Of a stretch of DNA of 17,464 nt, positions 1 through 7,600 are shown piece by piece. This DNA comes from a bacterium. Lineage in GTDB: Bacteria > Ratteibacteria > UBA8468 > B48-G9 > JAFGKM01. Each line of letters opens with the position of its first letter. Position 1 is the stretch's first letter. Both the position numbers and the translations under genes were made by a program. A model generated the notes under the pieces. The model was not told where the DNA came from. It saw only the letters and a list, made by a program, of their open reading frames with translations, and ran no database searches. Location of the stretch: contig JAGHCG010000223.1 in NCBI GenBank assembly GCA_021160565.1, forward strand, positions 1-17,464. The letters are read 5' to 3'.

Positions 1-1
1 A

Positions 2-55
2 ATTTGTGGTTCTCTTTATCTTGCAGGTGAGATTTTATCTTTAAAAGGAGAATAG
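2..55 (+). CDS. folC: C-terminal end of probable folylpolyglutamate synthase (partial)
   Basis: Only the last 17 codons are in the window; the gene runs off the left edge. The frame reads CGSLYLAGEIL followed by a few residues and a TAG at 53-55. A 'GSLYLxGE' end is typical of the C-terminus of FolC (folylpolyglutamate/dihydrofolate synthase), the cytoplasmic enzyme that adds glutamates to folates. The next gene starts two bases after this stop, and its Shine-Dalgarno site lies inside these codons, so the two are probably co-transcribed. The call rests on one short motif; any protein with a similar tail would fit, so the name is tentative. Confidence 0.5.
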   Translation: MCGSLYLAGEILSLKGE

Positions 56-57
56 TT

Positions 58-1701
58 ATGAAAAAAATATTTTCAATTATCGTTTTATTCATCTTCCCGT
101 CTCTCCTTTTTGGATGGGGAAAAGGACATGACCAGCAGATGGAACTCGTGTTGAAATTACTTCCTTCAGAGATAAGAAGTTTTTTCCCGGATGAATTAAA
201 AGAGAAAATTGTAAAAAAGTATTCCCACTATCCTGACAGTTTTGAAAAAATAGACCCTGATATTTTAACTTCAAGAGATAAAAAACTCCTTAAAAAATTT
301 GATATAAATGTTAGATATGACTTTCATAAAGCAGAAGGCAAAGCTATTTCTTTTATCCTTATGACAGAAGGATTTAAAGAAAAAAATCCAAAAAAGGCAG
401 CAATTTTTATGTGTGCATTAACCCATGTACTTGGAGATGATGCTGCCTGCAATCACGCTCCACTTGTCCATATTTTAACTTATGGTTTCAGTCAGTACAG
501 AATAAAAAGAGGAGAGGGGCTTCTGGATTTTTCTCAGGTGAAGGATAAAAAAATAATAGAAGAGATGGTAAAAAGTTTTCAGATAAAAGAAATTTCGCCA
601 AGACCAGAGGAGACACTTTTCAAAATAATGATTTATGAGGTGAAACTCAACACTTTTATGAGCCAGAGGGATACATTGATAGCAAAAACGTTTAATTACA
701 GATTGAGTGAGAAAGAAAAGAAAGAAGGACTGAAAGCACTTGCAGAACTTGGAGTCGAGGGAGCAAAACTTTCTGCAAATTTGACCTACACAGCCTGGAT
801 TTATGCAAAAGAGAATAAAATCCCGGTTCTTACATCTGAACTTATTGAAAAATATAAAAAAGAAAAAGAAAAATACCTTATGGAAAAACCCCTTGAATAT
901 GACAGTATCTATAAAGACGTAATTCAGAAAAAACACAGATATCCTGCAATTGGTGTGCTTGTGGAACCAACAAGGAGGTTGAATGAATGCTATTTCTGTT
1001 TCAGTGCAAAATTAATTCAGACATCTATTATGAGAGTTTTCAAAAAAGAAGGGATTTCTTATAAATGTATTGATGTGAGAGACTTAATTAAAGGAAAGAA
1101 AATAGATGAGAAAAAAATACCTGTTTTAATCATATGTGCTGGTAAATTTTCTGTTCCTGAGAAGGTTATAAAAGAGATAAAAAGATATTCAGAAAAAGGT
1201 GGAAAGTTAATCTGGATAGGAGTAGTGGACAGAGGACTTCTTGGTGAATTATCAGGTTATTTAAAAGAAGTACAGGATAGATATCTCCCTGTCACAAAAA
1301 AATATGGAGACAGACACAAAGAGGTTGTCGGGAAAATAGAAGTATATTTTGAGAATGAATTGAAAGAAGTACTTGGAGAAAAGCCATATAAATTTGTAAA
1401 TAATCCCAATACACCTGCTGGCTGGCAGAGACCCTATTGCTCTTTGTATATAGAGGAAAAGGCAAAAAATGTGAAAATCCTTGCAAAAATAAAAATAGAT
1501 GGAAAAACATTAAATATTGCTGGATACCTTATGGATAAAAATGGAAAACCCCGACATATTTTTCTTCCTGAATACTTGCTGTCTCCTTTCTTACTTGTTG
1601 AGGAGGACACAACAAATTATGACTTTTCAAAACCTCTTCCAGATACCCTTGGAAGAAAAATAATAAATTCTCTGTTCACTCTTCTTTTTCCAAGTCCTTA
1701 A
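58..1701 (+). CDS. Exported S1/P1-nuclease/phospholipase C-like protein with C-terminal flavodoxin-like domain
   Basis: 547 residues, starting at an ATG 7 nt after AGGAG. Residues 1-19 are a signal peptide. The mature protein would begin with Trp20 (WGKGH), matching the N-terminal Trp and His zinc ligands of the S1/P1 nuclease and zinc-dependent phospholipase C superfamily. Further matching residues are Asp60 (YPDSF), His90 and His123-x3-Asp127-x5-His133, the exact spacing of the central ligand group of phospholipase C. A later H-x3-[ED] pair is not evident, so one zinc site may be missing or rebuilt. Residues about 300-400 look like a flavodoxin or class I amidotransferase-type alpha/beta domain, with IGVLVEP, a strand before ICAGKF, and GGKLIWIG. 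I see no catalytic Cys nucleophile elbow there. Likely periplasmic or secreted. The substrate (nucleic acid, phospholipid or other) cannot be told. The superfamily call is fairly good; the function of the whole protein is unknown. Confidence 0.65.
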   Translation: MKKIFSIIVLFIFPSLLFGWGKGHDQQMELVLKLLPSEIRSFFPDELKEKIVKKYSHYPDSFEKIDPDILTSRDKKLLKKFDINVRYDFHKAEGKAISFILMTEGFKEKNPKKAAIFMCALTHVLGDDAACNHAPLVHILTYGFSQYRIKRGEGLLDFSQVKDKKIIEEMVKSFQIKEISPRPEETLFKIMIYEVKLNTFMSQRDTLIAKTFNYRLSEKEKKEGLKALAELGVEGAKLSANLTYTAWIYAKENKIPVLTSELIEKYKKEKEKYLMEKPLEYDSIYKDVIQKKHRYPAIGVLVEPTRRLNECYFCFSAKLIQTSIMRVFKKEGISYKCIDVRDLIKGKKIDEKKIPVLIICAGKFSVPEKVIKEIKRYSEKGGKLIWIGVVDRGLLGELSGYLKEVQDRYLPVTKKYGDRHKEVVGKIEVYFENELKEVLGEKPYKFVNNPNTPAGWQRPYCSLYIEEKAKNVKILAKIKIDGKTLNIAGYLMDKNGKPRHIFLPEYLLSPFLLVEEDTTNYDFSKPLPDTLGRKIINSLFTLLFPSP

Positions 1702-1716
1702 TTCTCAACGACATCT

Positions 1717-1729
1717 CACCCCCGGGGTG
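1717..1729. promoter_or_regulatory. GC-rich inverted repeat upstream of the pyrC -35 box
   Basis: CACCCC-C-GGGGTG is a perfect 6+1+6 inverted repeat in otherwise AT-rich DNA, 7 nt upstream of the pyrC -35 hexamer and just after the preceding gene. As RNA it could form a five-pair hairpin with a three-base loop, but no T-run follows, so it is a poor intrinsic terminator. An operator or activator site for pyrC is equally possible. Confidence 0.35.
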
Positions 1730-1736
1730 TGGAAAT

Positions 1737-1764
1737 TTGACAGTGGGATAAGAAATGGTATAAT
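1737..1764 (+). promoter_or_regulatory. Consensus sigma-70-type promoter of pyrC
   Basis: TTGACA (1737-1742) and TATAAT (1759-1764) are both perfect consensus hexamers, separated by 16 nt. Transcription should begin near 1770-1772, only 3-5 nt before the pyrC ATG at 1775, so the mRNA is predicted to be leaderless or nearly so. Confidence 0.8.
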
Positions 1765-1774
1765 TTAACTTTAA

Positions 1775-3040
1775 ATGGAAATTCTTATAAAAAATGGATA
1801 TTTGATAGACCCTGAGAGTGGAAAAGAAGGAAAATTTGATATTTTAATTTCAAAAGGTGTAATTGAGAAAATCTCAAAAAATATTACCAGAAAGACAAAA
1901 AAAACCATAGATGCAAAAGGGAAAATTGTCTCTCCAGGATTTATAGATATCCATTCCCATTTAAGAGAACCCGGAAGAGAAGATGAAGAAACAATTTATA
2001 CAGGTAGTTTATCTGCTGTAAGTGGCGGTTTTACCACTATTTGCTGTATGCCAAACACTACTCCTCCCCTTGATAATAAAGTTGCTATAAGATATATTGT
2101 GGATAGAGGGAAAGATGCCTTCTGTGAAGTTTTACCAATAGGAACAATAACTCAGAAAAGAGAAGGAGAAGTTCTCTCTCCATATGGAGAAATGGTGGAA
2201 GAAGGAGCAGTTGGTTTTTCTGATGATGGAAATTGTGTTATGAATTCCCTTGTGATGAGAAGAGCTCTTGAATATACAAAACTCCATGGAAAAGTTGTGA
2301 TTTCCCATTCAGAAGATAAAAATCTTGCAAAAAATGGAGTTATGAATGAAGGATCTCTTTCCACAAAACTTGGTTTGAGAGGGATTCCTTCTGAGGCAGA
2401 AGAAATAATGATAGAAAGAGATATAAGACTTGCGATATTGACAGGGGGACTTCTTCATCTTGCACATATCACAACAGAAGGTGGAGTTGAATCCCTTAGA
2501 AAGGTAAAGAAGAAGCACAAAAATATCACAGGAGAGGTAACTGTTCACCATATAACACTCACAGAAGATGCTGTTAAAGGATATAACACAAATGCAAAAG
2601 TTTCCCCTCCTTTAAGAACACAAAAAGATGTGGATGCTCTCATTGAAGGATTGAAAGATGGAACAATTGACTGTATTGTAACAGACCATGCTCCTCATAC
2701 AGAAGAAGAGAAAGAAGCAGGTTTTGAAAATGCTCCTTTTGGAATGATAGGTTTTGAGACCGCTCTCCCTTTAATTCTTAAACTTCAGGATAAAGGGATG
2801 AAACTCAAGGACATACTTTATAAAATAACAGTGGGCCCAGCAAAAATTTTAAAGATAGAAAGGGGAGAAGTTAAAGAAGGTAAAAGAGCAGATATTGTGA
2901 TTTTTGACCCTGACTATGAATGGATATATAAAAAAGAAGAGATAAAAAGCAAAAGTAAAAATTCTCCCTTTATTGGTTGGAAACTTAAAGGAAAGGTTTT
3001 CTATACCATTTATTCTGGCAAAATTGTATATCAGAAGTAA
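1775..3040 (+). CDS. pyrC: Dihydroorotase
   Basis: 421 residues, normal length for a bacterial type I dihydroorotase of the amidohydrolase superfamily. It catalyses the reversible cyclisation of N-carbamoyl-aspartate to dihydroorotate in cytoplasmic pyrimidine synthesis. The metal-binding motif PGFIDIHSHLREPG carries His60, His62 and the substrate-binding Arg64. MPNTTPP follows, and VTDHAPH holds the catalytic Asp304. The C-terminal beta segment 'EVKEGKRADIVIFDP' is also typical. The start is fixed: the codon just before this ATG is an in-frame TAA, and MEILIKNGYLIDP is the usual N-terminus. There is no Shine-Dalgarno sequence because the promoter -10 box ends only 10 nt upstream. It converges with the toxin gene; the 56-nt gap is filled by repeat copy 1. 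The promoter arrangement implies transcription independent of the upstream gene. Confidence 0.95.
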   Translation: MEILIKNGYLIDPESGKEGKFDILISKGVIEKISKNITRKTKKTIDAKGKIVSPGFIDIHSHLREPGREDEETIYTGSLSAVSGGFTTICCMPNTTPPLDNKVAIRYIVDRGKDAFCEVLPIGTITQKREGEVLSPYGEMVEEGAVGFSDDGNCVMNSLVMRRALEYTKLHGKVVISHSEDKNLAKNGVMNEGSLSTKLGLRGIPSEAEEIMIERDIRLAILTGGLLHLAHITTEGGVESLRKVKKKHKNITGEVTVHHITLTEDAVKGYNTNAKVSPPLRTQKDVDALIEGLKDGTIDCIVTDHAPHTEEEKEAGFENAPFGMIGFETALPLILKLQDKGMKLKDILYKITVGPAKILKIERGEVKEGKRADIVIFDPDYEWIYKKEEIKSKSKNSPFIGWKLKGKVFYTIYSGKIVYQK

Positions 3041-3099
3041 AAACTGTCAAATTTCTTGTCTCTCAACCCTTCCAGATGCCGAGGTTTAGCCTCGGATTA
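3040..3099 (-). repeat. 60-bp direct repeat, copy 1 (hairpin element)
   Basis: This stretch matches 3652-3711 in the same orientation at 57 of 60 positions, offset exactly 612 bp; differences are at 3045, 3053 and 3054 (T here, C in copy 2). It contains a hairpin CCGAGG-TTTAG-CCTCGG (3080-3096). Read on the minus strand it begins TAATCCGAGG, and its first three bases are the stop codon of the toxin gene. It fills the gap between the convergent pyrC and toxin genes. No T-run follows the hairpin on the minus strand, so it is not a classical terminator for the toxin. Confidence 0.85.
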
Positions 3100-3351
3100 T
3101 TCTTTTATTCTCTTATAAATTTCTTCTCGTTTCCCAATTCGGTATATCTTTATCTTTTTTTCTTCTATCAAGTAGATTATCCTGTAATTACCCACTCTTA
3201 ATCTATAGAAAGGAAAAGTATATCCTTTGAGTTTCTCTCCTAAATAAGGATTTGTAGCAAGAAGAGAAACTTTTTTATAAATCCTCCGGGCAATATCCTT
3301 TTCAATCTTTTTAAGTTCTTTTTCTGCTTCTTTGTGCCAAAGAATTTCCAT
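3097..3351 (-). CDS. RelE/ParE-type toxin of a toxin-antitoxin pair
   Basis: 84 residues, the usual size for the RelE/ParE superfamily. The N-terminus (MEILWHKEAEKELKKIEKD) forms the first strand and helix, and the core YRLRVGNYRIIY (residues 49-60) followed by IYRIGKREEIY (69-79) is the family hallmark. Most relatives have His in the 'GHR' position; here it is Lys74, so the catalytic details may differ. Such toxins cleave ribosome-bound mRNA (RelE) or act on gyrase (ParE); sequence alone does not separate these. It is read after the antitoxin, overlapping it by 41 nt, with only a weak purine-rich site before its ATG, consistent with translational coupling. Its stop codon lies within repeat copy 1. 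Confidence 0.88.
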   Translation of the reverse strand: MEILWHKEAEKELKKIEKDIARRIYKKVSLLATNPYLGEKLKGYTFPFYRLRVGNYRIIYLIEEKKIKIYRIGKREEIYKRIKE

Positions 3352-3568
3352 TCTTCAAAGACTTTCCCACTTCCTCATGAGAAACAAAGTCTTCCTTTGT
3401 TGAAGTCATTGCTCTTTGTTCGGCCACTTTTATATCAAGGTCTTCAAAATATCTCTCTAATGCTTCCTCAATTATTCTACTTTTTGACAATTTTGTTAAA
3501 TTGGAGAAGGTATTTAAAGCCTCAAAAGTTTTCTGTGTTAACAAAATACTTGTCGGAACCTTTCTCAT
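3311..3568 (-). CDS. Ribbon-helix-helix antitoxin
   Basis: 85 residues. The N-terminus, KVPTSILLTQKTFEALNTFS then KLSKSRIIEEALERYFEDL, is a ribbon-helix-helix DNA-binding fold: a short beta strand and two helices that dimerise on palindromic operators. The remaining part (about 45-85) should wrap the RelE/ParE toxin encoded immediately downstream. A strong GGAGGAG (3573-3579) lies 4 nt before the ATG. The C-terminal tail is basic (AQRSRKRT) and overlaps the toxin start by 41 nt; relatives usually end about where 'HEEVGKSL' occurs, so the tail may be a read-on extension after loss of an older stop. Probably autorepressed through the palindrome over its -10 box. Confidence 0.85.
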   Translation of the reverse strand: MRKVPTSILLTQKTFEALNTFSNLTKLSKSRIIEEALERYFEDLDIKVAEQRAMTSTKEDFVSHEEVGKSLKNGNSLAQRSRKRT

Positions 3569-3588
3569 TTTTCTCCTCCAGTAGAGTT

Positions 3589-3612
3589 ATATCATATAAT
3601 ATTATACAATAT
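3589..3612. promoter_or_regulatory. Palindromic operator candidate over the antitoxin -10 box
   Basis: The core TATAATATTATA (3595-3606) is a perfect 12-bp palindrome that includes the antitoxin -10 hexamer, flanked at equal distance by ATAT on each side (3589-3592 and 3609-3612). RHH antitoxins usually bind such sites to repress their own operon. The AT-rich background makes chance palindromes more likely, so this is moderate evidence. Confidence 0.5.
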
Positions 3613-3629
3613 TTCTTTTCTTCCAACAA
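3601..3629 (-). promoter_or_regulatory. Promoter of the toxin-antitoxin operon
   Basis: On the minus strand, TTGTTG (3624-3629) and TATAAT (3601-3606) are spaced by 17 nt. Transcription would start around 3594, giving a leader of about 25 nt that carries the GGAGGAG site of the antitoxin. Confidence 0.65.
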
Positions 3630-3651
3630 CATTTCTCCGGTAAGAAAGAGG

Positions 3652-3711
3652 AAAACCGTCAAATCCCTTGTCTCTCAACCCTTCCAGATGCCGAGGTTTA
3701 GCCTCGGATTA
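3652..3711 (-). repeat. 60-bp direct repeat, copy 2 (hairpin element)
   Basis: Second copy of the element at 3040-3099, same orientation, 57/60 identical. The hairpin CCGAGG-TTTAG-CCTCGG lies at 3691-3707... bounded by the arms just inside the TTA at 3709-3711, which on the minus strand is the TAA stop of the isomerase gene. Between the two copies lies only the toxin-antitoxin module, so module plus one repeat forms a 612-bp unit. Similarity stops abruptly on both sides. Confidence 0.85.
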
Positions 3712-4464
3712 GGGGGAGATGGACCATTTTTTCATGTTTTCTAAACTTATTTTAAGGGATTCAAATGGGTCAATTGTGCTTCTGTCCATTTCAATCAGGC
3801 AGTATCTTACACCTGCTTTCTTACAACTTTCAACAATTCTTTTCCAGTTTAAATTCCCTTCTCCTATTGGTGGCATAACCTGTTGATTATCAATTATCCC
3901 CATATCTTTAAAATGTGTCTCACTCACTCTTCCTGAAAATCTCTCTATCCAGAAAGAAGGGTCTCCTCCACCGAACTGAACCCAGTAAGTATCAATTTCT
4001 GCTTCAAGTCCTTCACAGTTTTCAATCAATATTTCAAGCCCTGTTTTTCCATCATACCTTTCAAATTCTATTCCATGATTGTGATAACCAAGAATAAGTC
4101 CATTTTCCTTTATTTTTGGAAGGACTTTTTCAAAATCTTTTGCAACCTTCAAATATCCCTCTTTATTATGAAGTTCCTTTGGAAGTCCCGGACAGATTAT
4201 TGCTTCACATCCAAGAATTTTATGCTCTTCTATTACTTTTTCTGTTTCTTCAATTATTCTCTGGTAGGAAGTGTGAGTGGAACATATGGTAAGGCCATTT
4301 TCATCTGCTATTTTCTTCAACTCTTTCGGGTCTTTTGGTTCAGTGATTCCTGATGCCTGAATTATGTTAAAACCAATTTCTTTAACTTTCTTCATTGTTT
4401 CTGAAGTATCCTTTGGTGTTTTACAGAACTCTCTCAATGTATACATCTGAACACCTGCTTTCAT
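3709..4464 (-). CDS. Sugar phosphate isomerase/epimerase (xylose isomerase-like TIM barrel)
   Basis: 251 residues, a full-length member of the xylose isomerase-like/AP endonuclease 2 TIM-barrel family. These cytoplasmic, metal-dependent enzymes isomerise, epimerise or dehydrate sugars and sugar derivatives; the exact substrate varies. Visible motifs are YHNHGIEFE (127-135), EIDTYW (156-161, Asp158), HFKD (184-187, His184), the loop PIGEGNLNW (199-207) and IEMD (224-227, Glu225). Asp158, His184 and Glu225 plus a Glu near 134 are the expected metal ligands. There is no signal peptide. A GGGAGGG site (4469-4475) precedes the ATG. It is divergent from the glycosidase-like operon and shares a central operator with it, which suggests it processes a product of those enzymes. 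Its stop codon is shared with repeat copy 2. Confidence 0.88.
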   Translation of the reverse strand: MKAGVQMYTLREFCKTPKDTSETMKKVKEIGFNIIQASGITEPKDPKELKKIADENGLTICSTHTSYQRIIEETEKVIEEHKILGCEAIICPGLPKELHNKEGYLKVAKDFEKVLPKIKENGLILGYHNHGIEFERYDGKTGLEILIENCEGLEAEIDTYWVQFGGGDPSFWIERFSGRVSETHFKDMGIIDNQQVMPPIGEGNLNWKRIVESCKKAGVRYCLIEMDRSTIDPFESLKISLENMKKWSISP

Positions 4465-4493
4465 TTTTCCCTCCCTGTTAAGTTTTTCCGCAT

Positions 4494-4523
4494 ATTATAA
4501 AACTCCCCCTCTTTATGTGTCAA
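4494..4523 (-). promoter_or_regulatory. Promoter of the isomerase gene
   Basis: On the minus strand, a perfect TTGACA (4518-4523) and perfect TATAAT (4494-4499) are separated by 18 nt. Transcription should start near 4487, leaving a leader of about 23 nt with the ribosome-binding site. The -35 box is 3 nt from the central palindrome. Confidence 0.75.
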
Positions 4524-4526
4524 TTC

Positions 4527-4545
4527 TTCCAAACCGGGTTTGGAA
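4527..4545. promoter_or_regulatory. Perfect 9+1+9 palindrome between divergent promoters (operator candidate)
   Basis: TTCCAAACC-G-GGTTTGGAA is a perfect inverted repeat with a single central base. It lies between the two outward-facing -35 boxes, 3 nt from the left one and 4 nt from the right one. A dimeric regulator bound here could act on both promoters at once. No regulator gene is in the window. The length and perfect symmetry make chance unlikely. Confidence 0.75.
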
Positions 4546-4549
4546 AAAC

Positions 4550-4578
4550 TTGACAAATTCTGGGAGATATATTATATT
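4550..4578 (+). promoter_or_regulatory. Promoter of the three-gene glycosidase-like operon
   Basis: TTGACA (4550-4555) and TATATT (4573-4578, 5 of 6 to consensus) are separated by 17 nt. The expected start near 4585 gives a leader of about 28 nt ending in AGGAGG (4603-4608) just before the ATG at 4613. Confidence 0.75.
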
Positions 4579-4612
4579 AACCGTAAATAAAAACCAGTAA
4601 ATAGGAGGAGAG

Positions 4613-7600
4613 ATGAAAGTGAAAAAATTATTCTTTATATCCTTCCTTCTTTTTTCTTTTGCCGGTTATCCAACTGAGAAAGACTTGTTTGACGAAGTTG
4701 AGAAGTGGAAAAGAGAAATAGAAGAACTTGAGAAGAAAACAGAGCAGGCAAAGAAAAAACTTATAGAAGCGATGAAGAGATTGAATGAGACAAAGAAGAA
4801 ATCCCAGCCAGAAATTACAGAATTACAGTTTTACATTCCGAAAATGAAAAAGCCACCGAAAATAGATGGAATAATTGATGAAGAAGAGTGGAAGGATGCC
4901 ATTTTAATACCAATTACAGCAGGAATTTATGGTATGATGGAAAGGCCGAGTTCTGTATTTTATGTTGGCTGGGACCCTGAAAATTTTTATGTTGCCCAGA
5001 GATTACCTATGAGAAAAGGAGAAAAACCGTTGAGGTTAAACAGAGAGCCAAAGCATGATAATGTTTACTGCGGAGAGACAAGTGTTGAGGTGTGGATAGA
5101 TAGAAGAGGGACTGGTTCAAAAGGACACAGAAGCAGATATCAGTTTATGGGAAATGCAAGTGGAAATAAATGGGATAGAGAGGAAGAGTTTGAAATTGGA
5201 CAGAATAATATTATGTGGGATGGAGAATGGGAATATAAACAGCGTCTTACACCTGATGGGAAATACTGGGAGGCAGAAATAGCAATTCCGAGAAAAACAA
5301 TTTATCAGCCAGAGCCAATAAAAGATGGAGATATATGGTATCTGGGACTTGCAACAAATCTACACAGACCATGGACTTTCAGCGGATTTTACAGATGGAA
5401 TATATGCGGGATATTCAAAGAAAAAACACCTGTGATAAGAATGTACCATCCTGAAAGGTCTTTAAAAGGGAAAAAGATTGTTTTTGATATGTACATAAAA
5501 AATACGACTGATAAAAAGTTTGAAGGAGAAGTTATAGGAGCGCTTATTGATGGAAGGAATAAAAAGAAAATTATTTTTGAAAAAAGAAAAAAAATATCGC
5601 TGGAACCAGGAGAGGAAGTAAATATTAAATTTGATGAGGAAGTTAAACAGGCAAAGGACAAATATCCATACAGAATTACCATTATGGTTGTGAGTGAAGG
5701 AAGATCATATTATACATGGGCTTATCCAATAAAATACAATGACCCGAATAATAAATATGGATTGAATTATGTTCCTGAAGAAGCACCTTTCATTTTAAAA
5801 ACTTTTTACAATCCTCTAAGAAATTATTTGAGAGTTGTGGTTGATAAATATGATGTTCCAGAAAAAGAAAAGATAAAAAAAGCGCTCTGTTATGTTTTGA
5901 ATAGTAAAAATGAGAAAGTTGGAGAAGGAGAGATTAAAAAATTTCCCTATGATAAGGGACAGATAAAGATTTCTCTTCCAGTTTTAACTCCAGGGAAATA
6001 TCTCTGTAAAGCAGAACTTGTTGATGAGAAAGGAAATGTTAAGTATTCCCATTCAGTGAGTTTTGAAGTGAAGGATTTAAAAGAGTTTCCATGGCTCAAT
6101 AACAAAATAGGTGAGGAAGATATACTTTTAAAACCATTTAAACCATTGAAAGTCAAAAGAGATACTATATACGGATATAAAAAAGAAATTAAACTTTCAG
6201 GTCTTGCTCTTCCTTCCTATGTTAAAGCAGCAGGGGTTGAGTTGCTCTCCTCTCCTGTAAAAATTATCGGGAAAAGTAAAGAAAAGTATTTTGAAATAAA
6301 ACCTTTAAGAAAAAAGCCACGTAAAATAAAAGTTTCAGAAACAAAAGTTGAATACAGAGGGGAAGGAAAGGGAGGACCTTTAAGGATAGAAACAGATTAT
6401 TTACTTGAATATGATGGAACTGCAAAGATAAAAATTAAGTTGAAACCCAGAAAAGAAAAGGCAGAAATTGAAGAGTTGAAAATAGTAATTCCATTCAAGA
6501 AAGAATCAGCAACTCATATGATGACGGTTGGACTTGATTTCAGGGGGTCTTGCAAAGCAGGTTATATTCCAGAAGGAGAAGGAGTTGTGTGGAGTTCAAA
6601 AGAAGTACCTTATCAGAAAATGACTGTTGGCTCTTTTGTTCCGATTGTTCATGTGGGGAATTTAAACAGTGGAATTACCTGGTTTGCTTCAAATGATAAA
6701 GGTTGGTGGCCTTCTGATAAAAAAGCAGCAATTGAAATTGTAAGAAAAGGGAAGGAGGTTTTACTTGTTCTGAATATTGCTTCTGAAAGAGTTGAGTTTT
6801 CAGGAGAAAGGGAGATAATTTTTGGACTGTGTACTGTCCCGACAAGACCTGTAAGTGAGTATAAAAAGCCAAGTGTGGTTGTGAGTTTTGGAGCAGCAAT
6901 TGAAAGTGGAAGGTGGAACCCTGAAAAAACGCCAAATAGAAATGATGCGGCACACAGAGTTTATCCAGATGATATTGAAAAATTTAAAAAATTTGCAGCA
7001 GCTCATCACAGATATAATGAAATAATAATTCCATATACTGAACAAAATCAAACAAATGTATGGAAACATGAGTATGAATATTTTAAAGAAGAATGGAGAC
7101 AGACAGAAGATGGTGGATTTATTTTCTGTGAGAGTTCAAATGACTGTATGATTTACTGGACTGAAAAATGGATTAAGGAAGGAAAAATAGATGGATATTA
7201 TCTTGATAATGTCTGTGCAAGGATAAACTGGAATACTCACTCTGGAAATGCATACTATTTACCTGATGGAAGAATTCAGCCAGGATTTGACCTATGGGAG
7301 TTGAGGGATTATGTTAAGAGGTTAAGGACTATATTCCAGAAATACAGAAATCCAGCAATGATATGTATCCACAATACAAGATTTCAGTTTGCTCCAATTT
7401 TATCTTTTGCTGACCTTGCTATGGGAGGAGAAATGCCAACTCCATGGCCAGAAGGACCTGACTTTATGGATATGTATCCGAGAGATTTTATGGATGTTAT
7501 GTACAATCCCTATCTGTGGGGATACAAAATTTCCCATCTTTACCATTTCAGATGGAAAAATTTTAAAGATGTGTTTGGAAATTATGACAGGGAAAAGGCA

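Noticed and set aside
475..936. 153-residue minus-strand reading frame inside the first gene
   Set aside because: Extreme Phe/Cys-rich composition is the expected antisense of Lys-rich codons; no start signal.
3080..3110. Hairpin CCGAGG/CCTCGG as an intrinsic terminator of pyrC
   Set aside because: Copy 1 is followed by a loose T-rich stretch, but copy 2 is followed by AGGGGGAG and the T-richness belongs to the toxin gene, so the terminator reading is not a property of the element.
3040..3711. Integron attC sites around a toxin-antitoxin cassette
   Set aside because: Cassette-like layout is present, but I cannot find paired RYYYAAC/GTTRRRY core sites or imperfect symmetry over the whole 60 bp; only a short 6-bp stem is palindromic, and no integrase is in the window.
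3334..3744. 136-residue plus-strand reading frame
   Set aside because: It runs antisense across the toxin-antitoxin genes and repeat copy 2, has no Shine-Dalgarno site and a low-complexity Ser/Phe/Leu-rich product.
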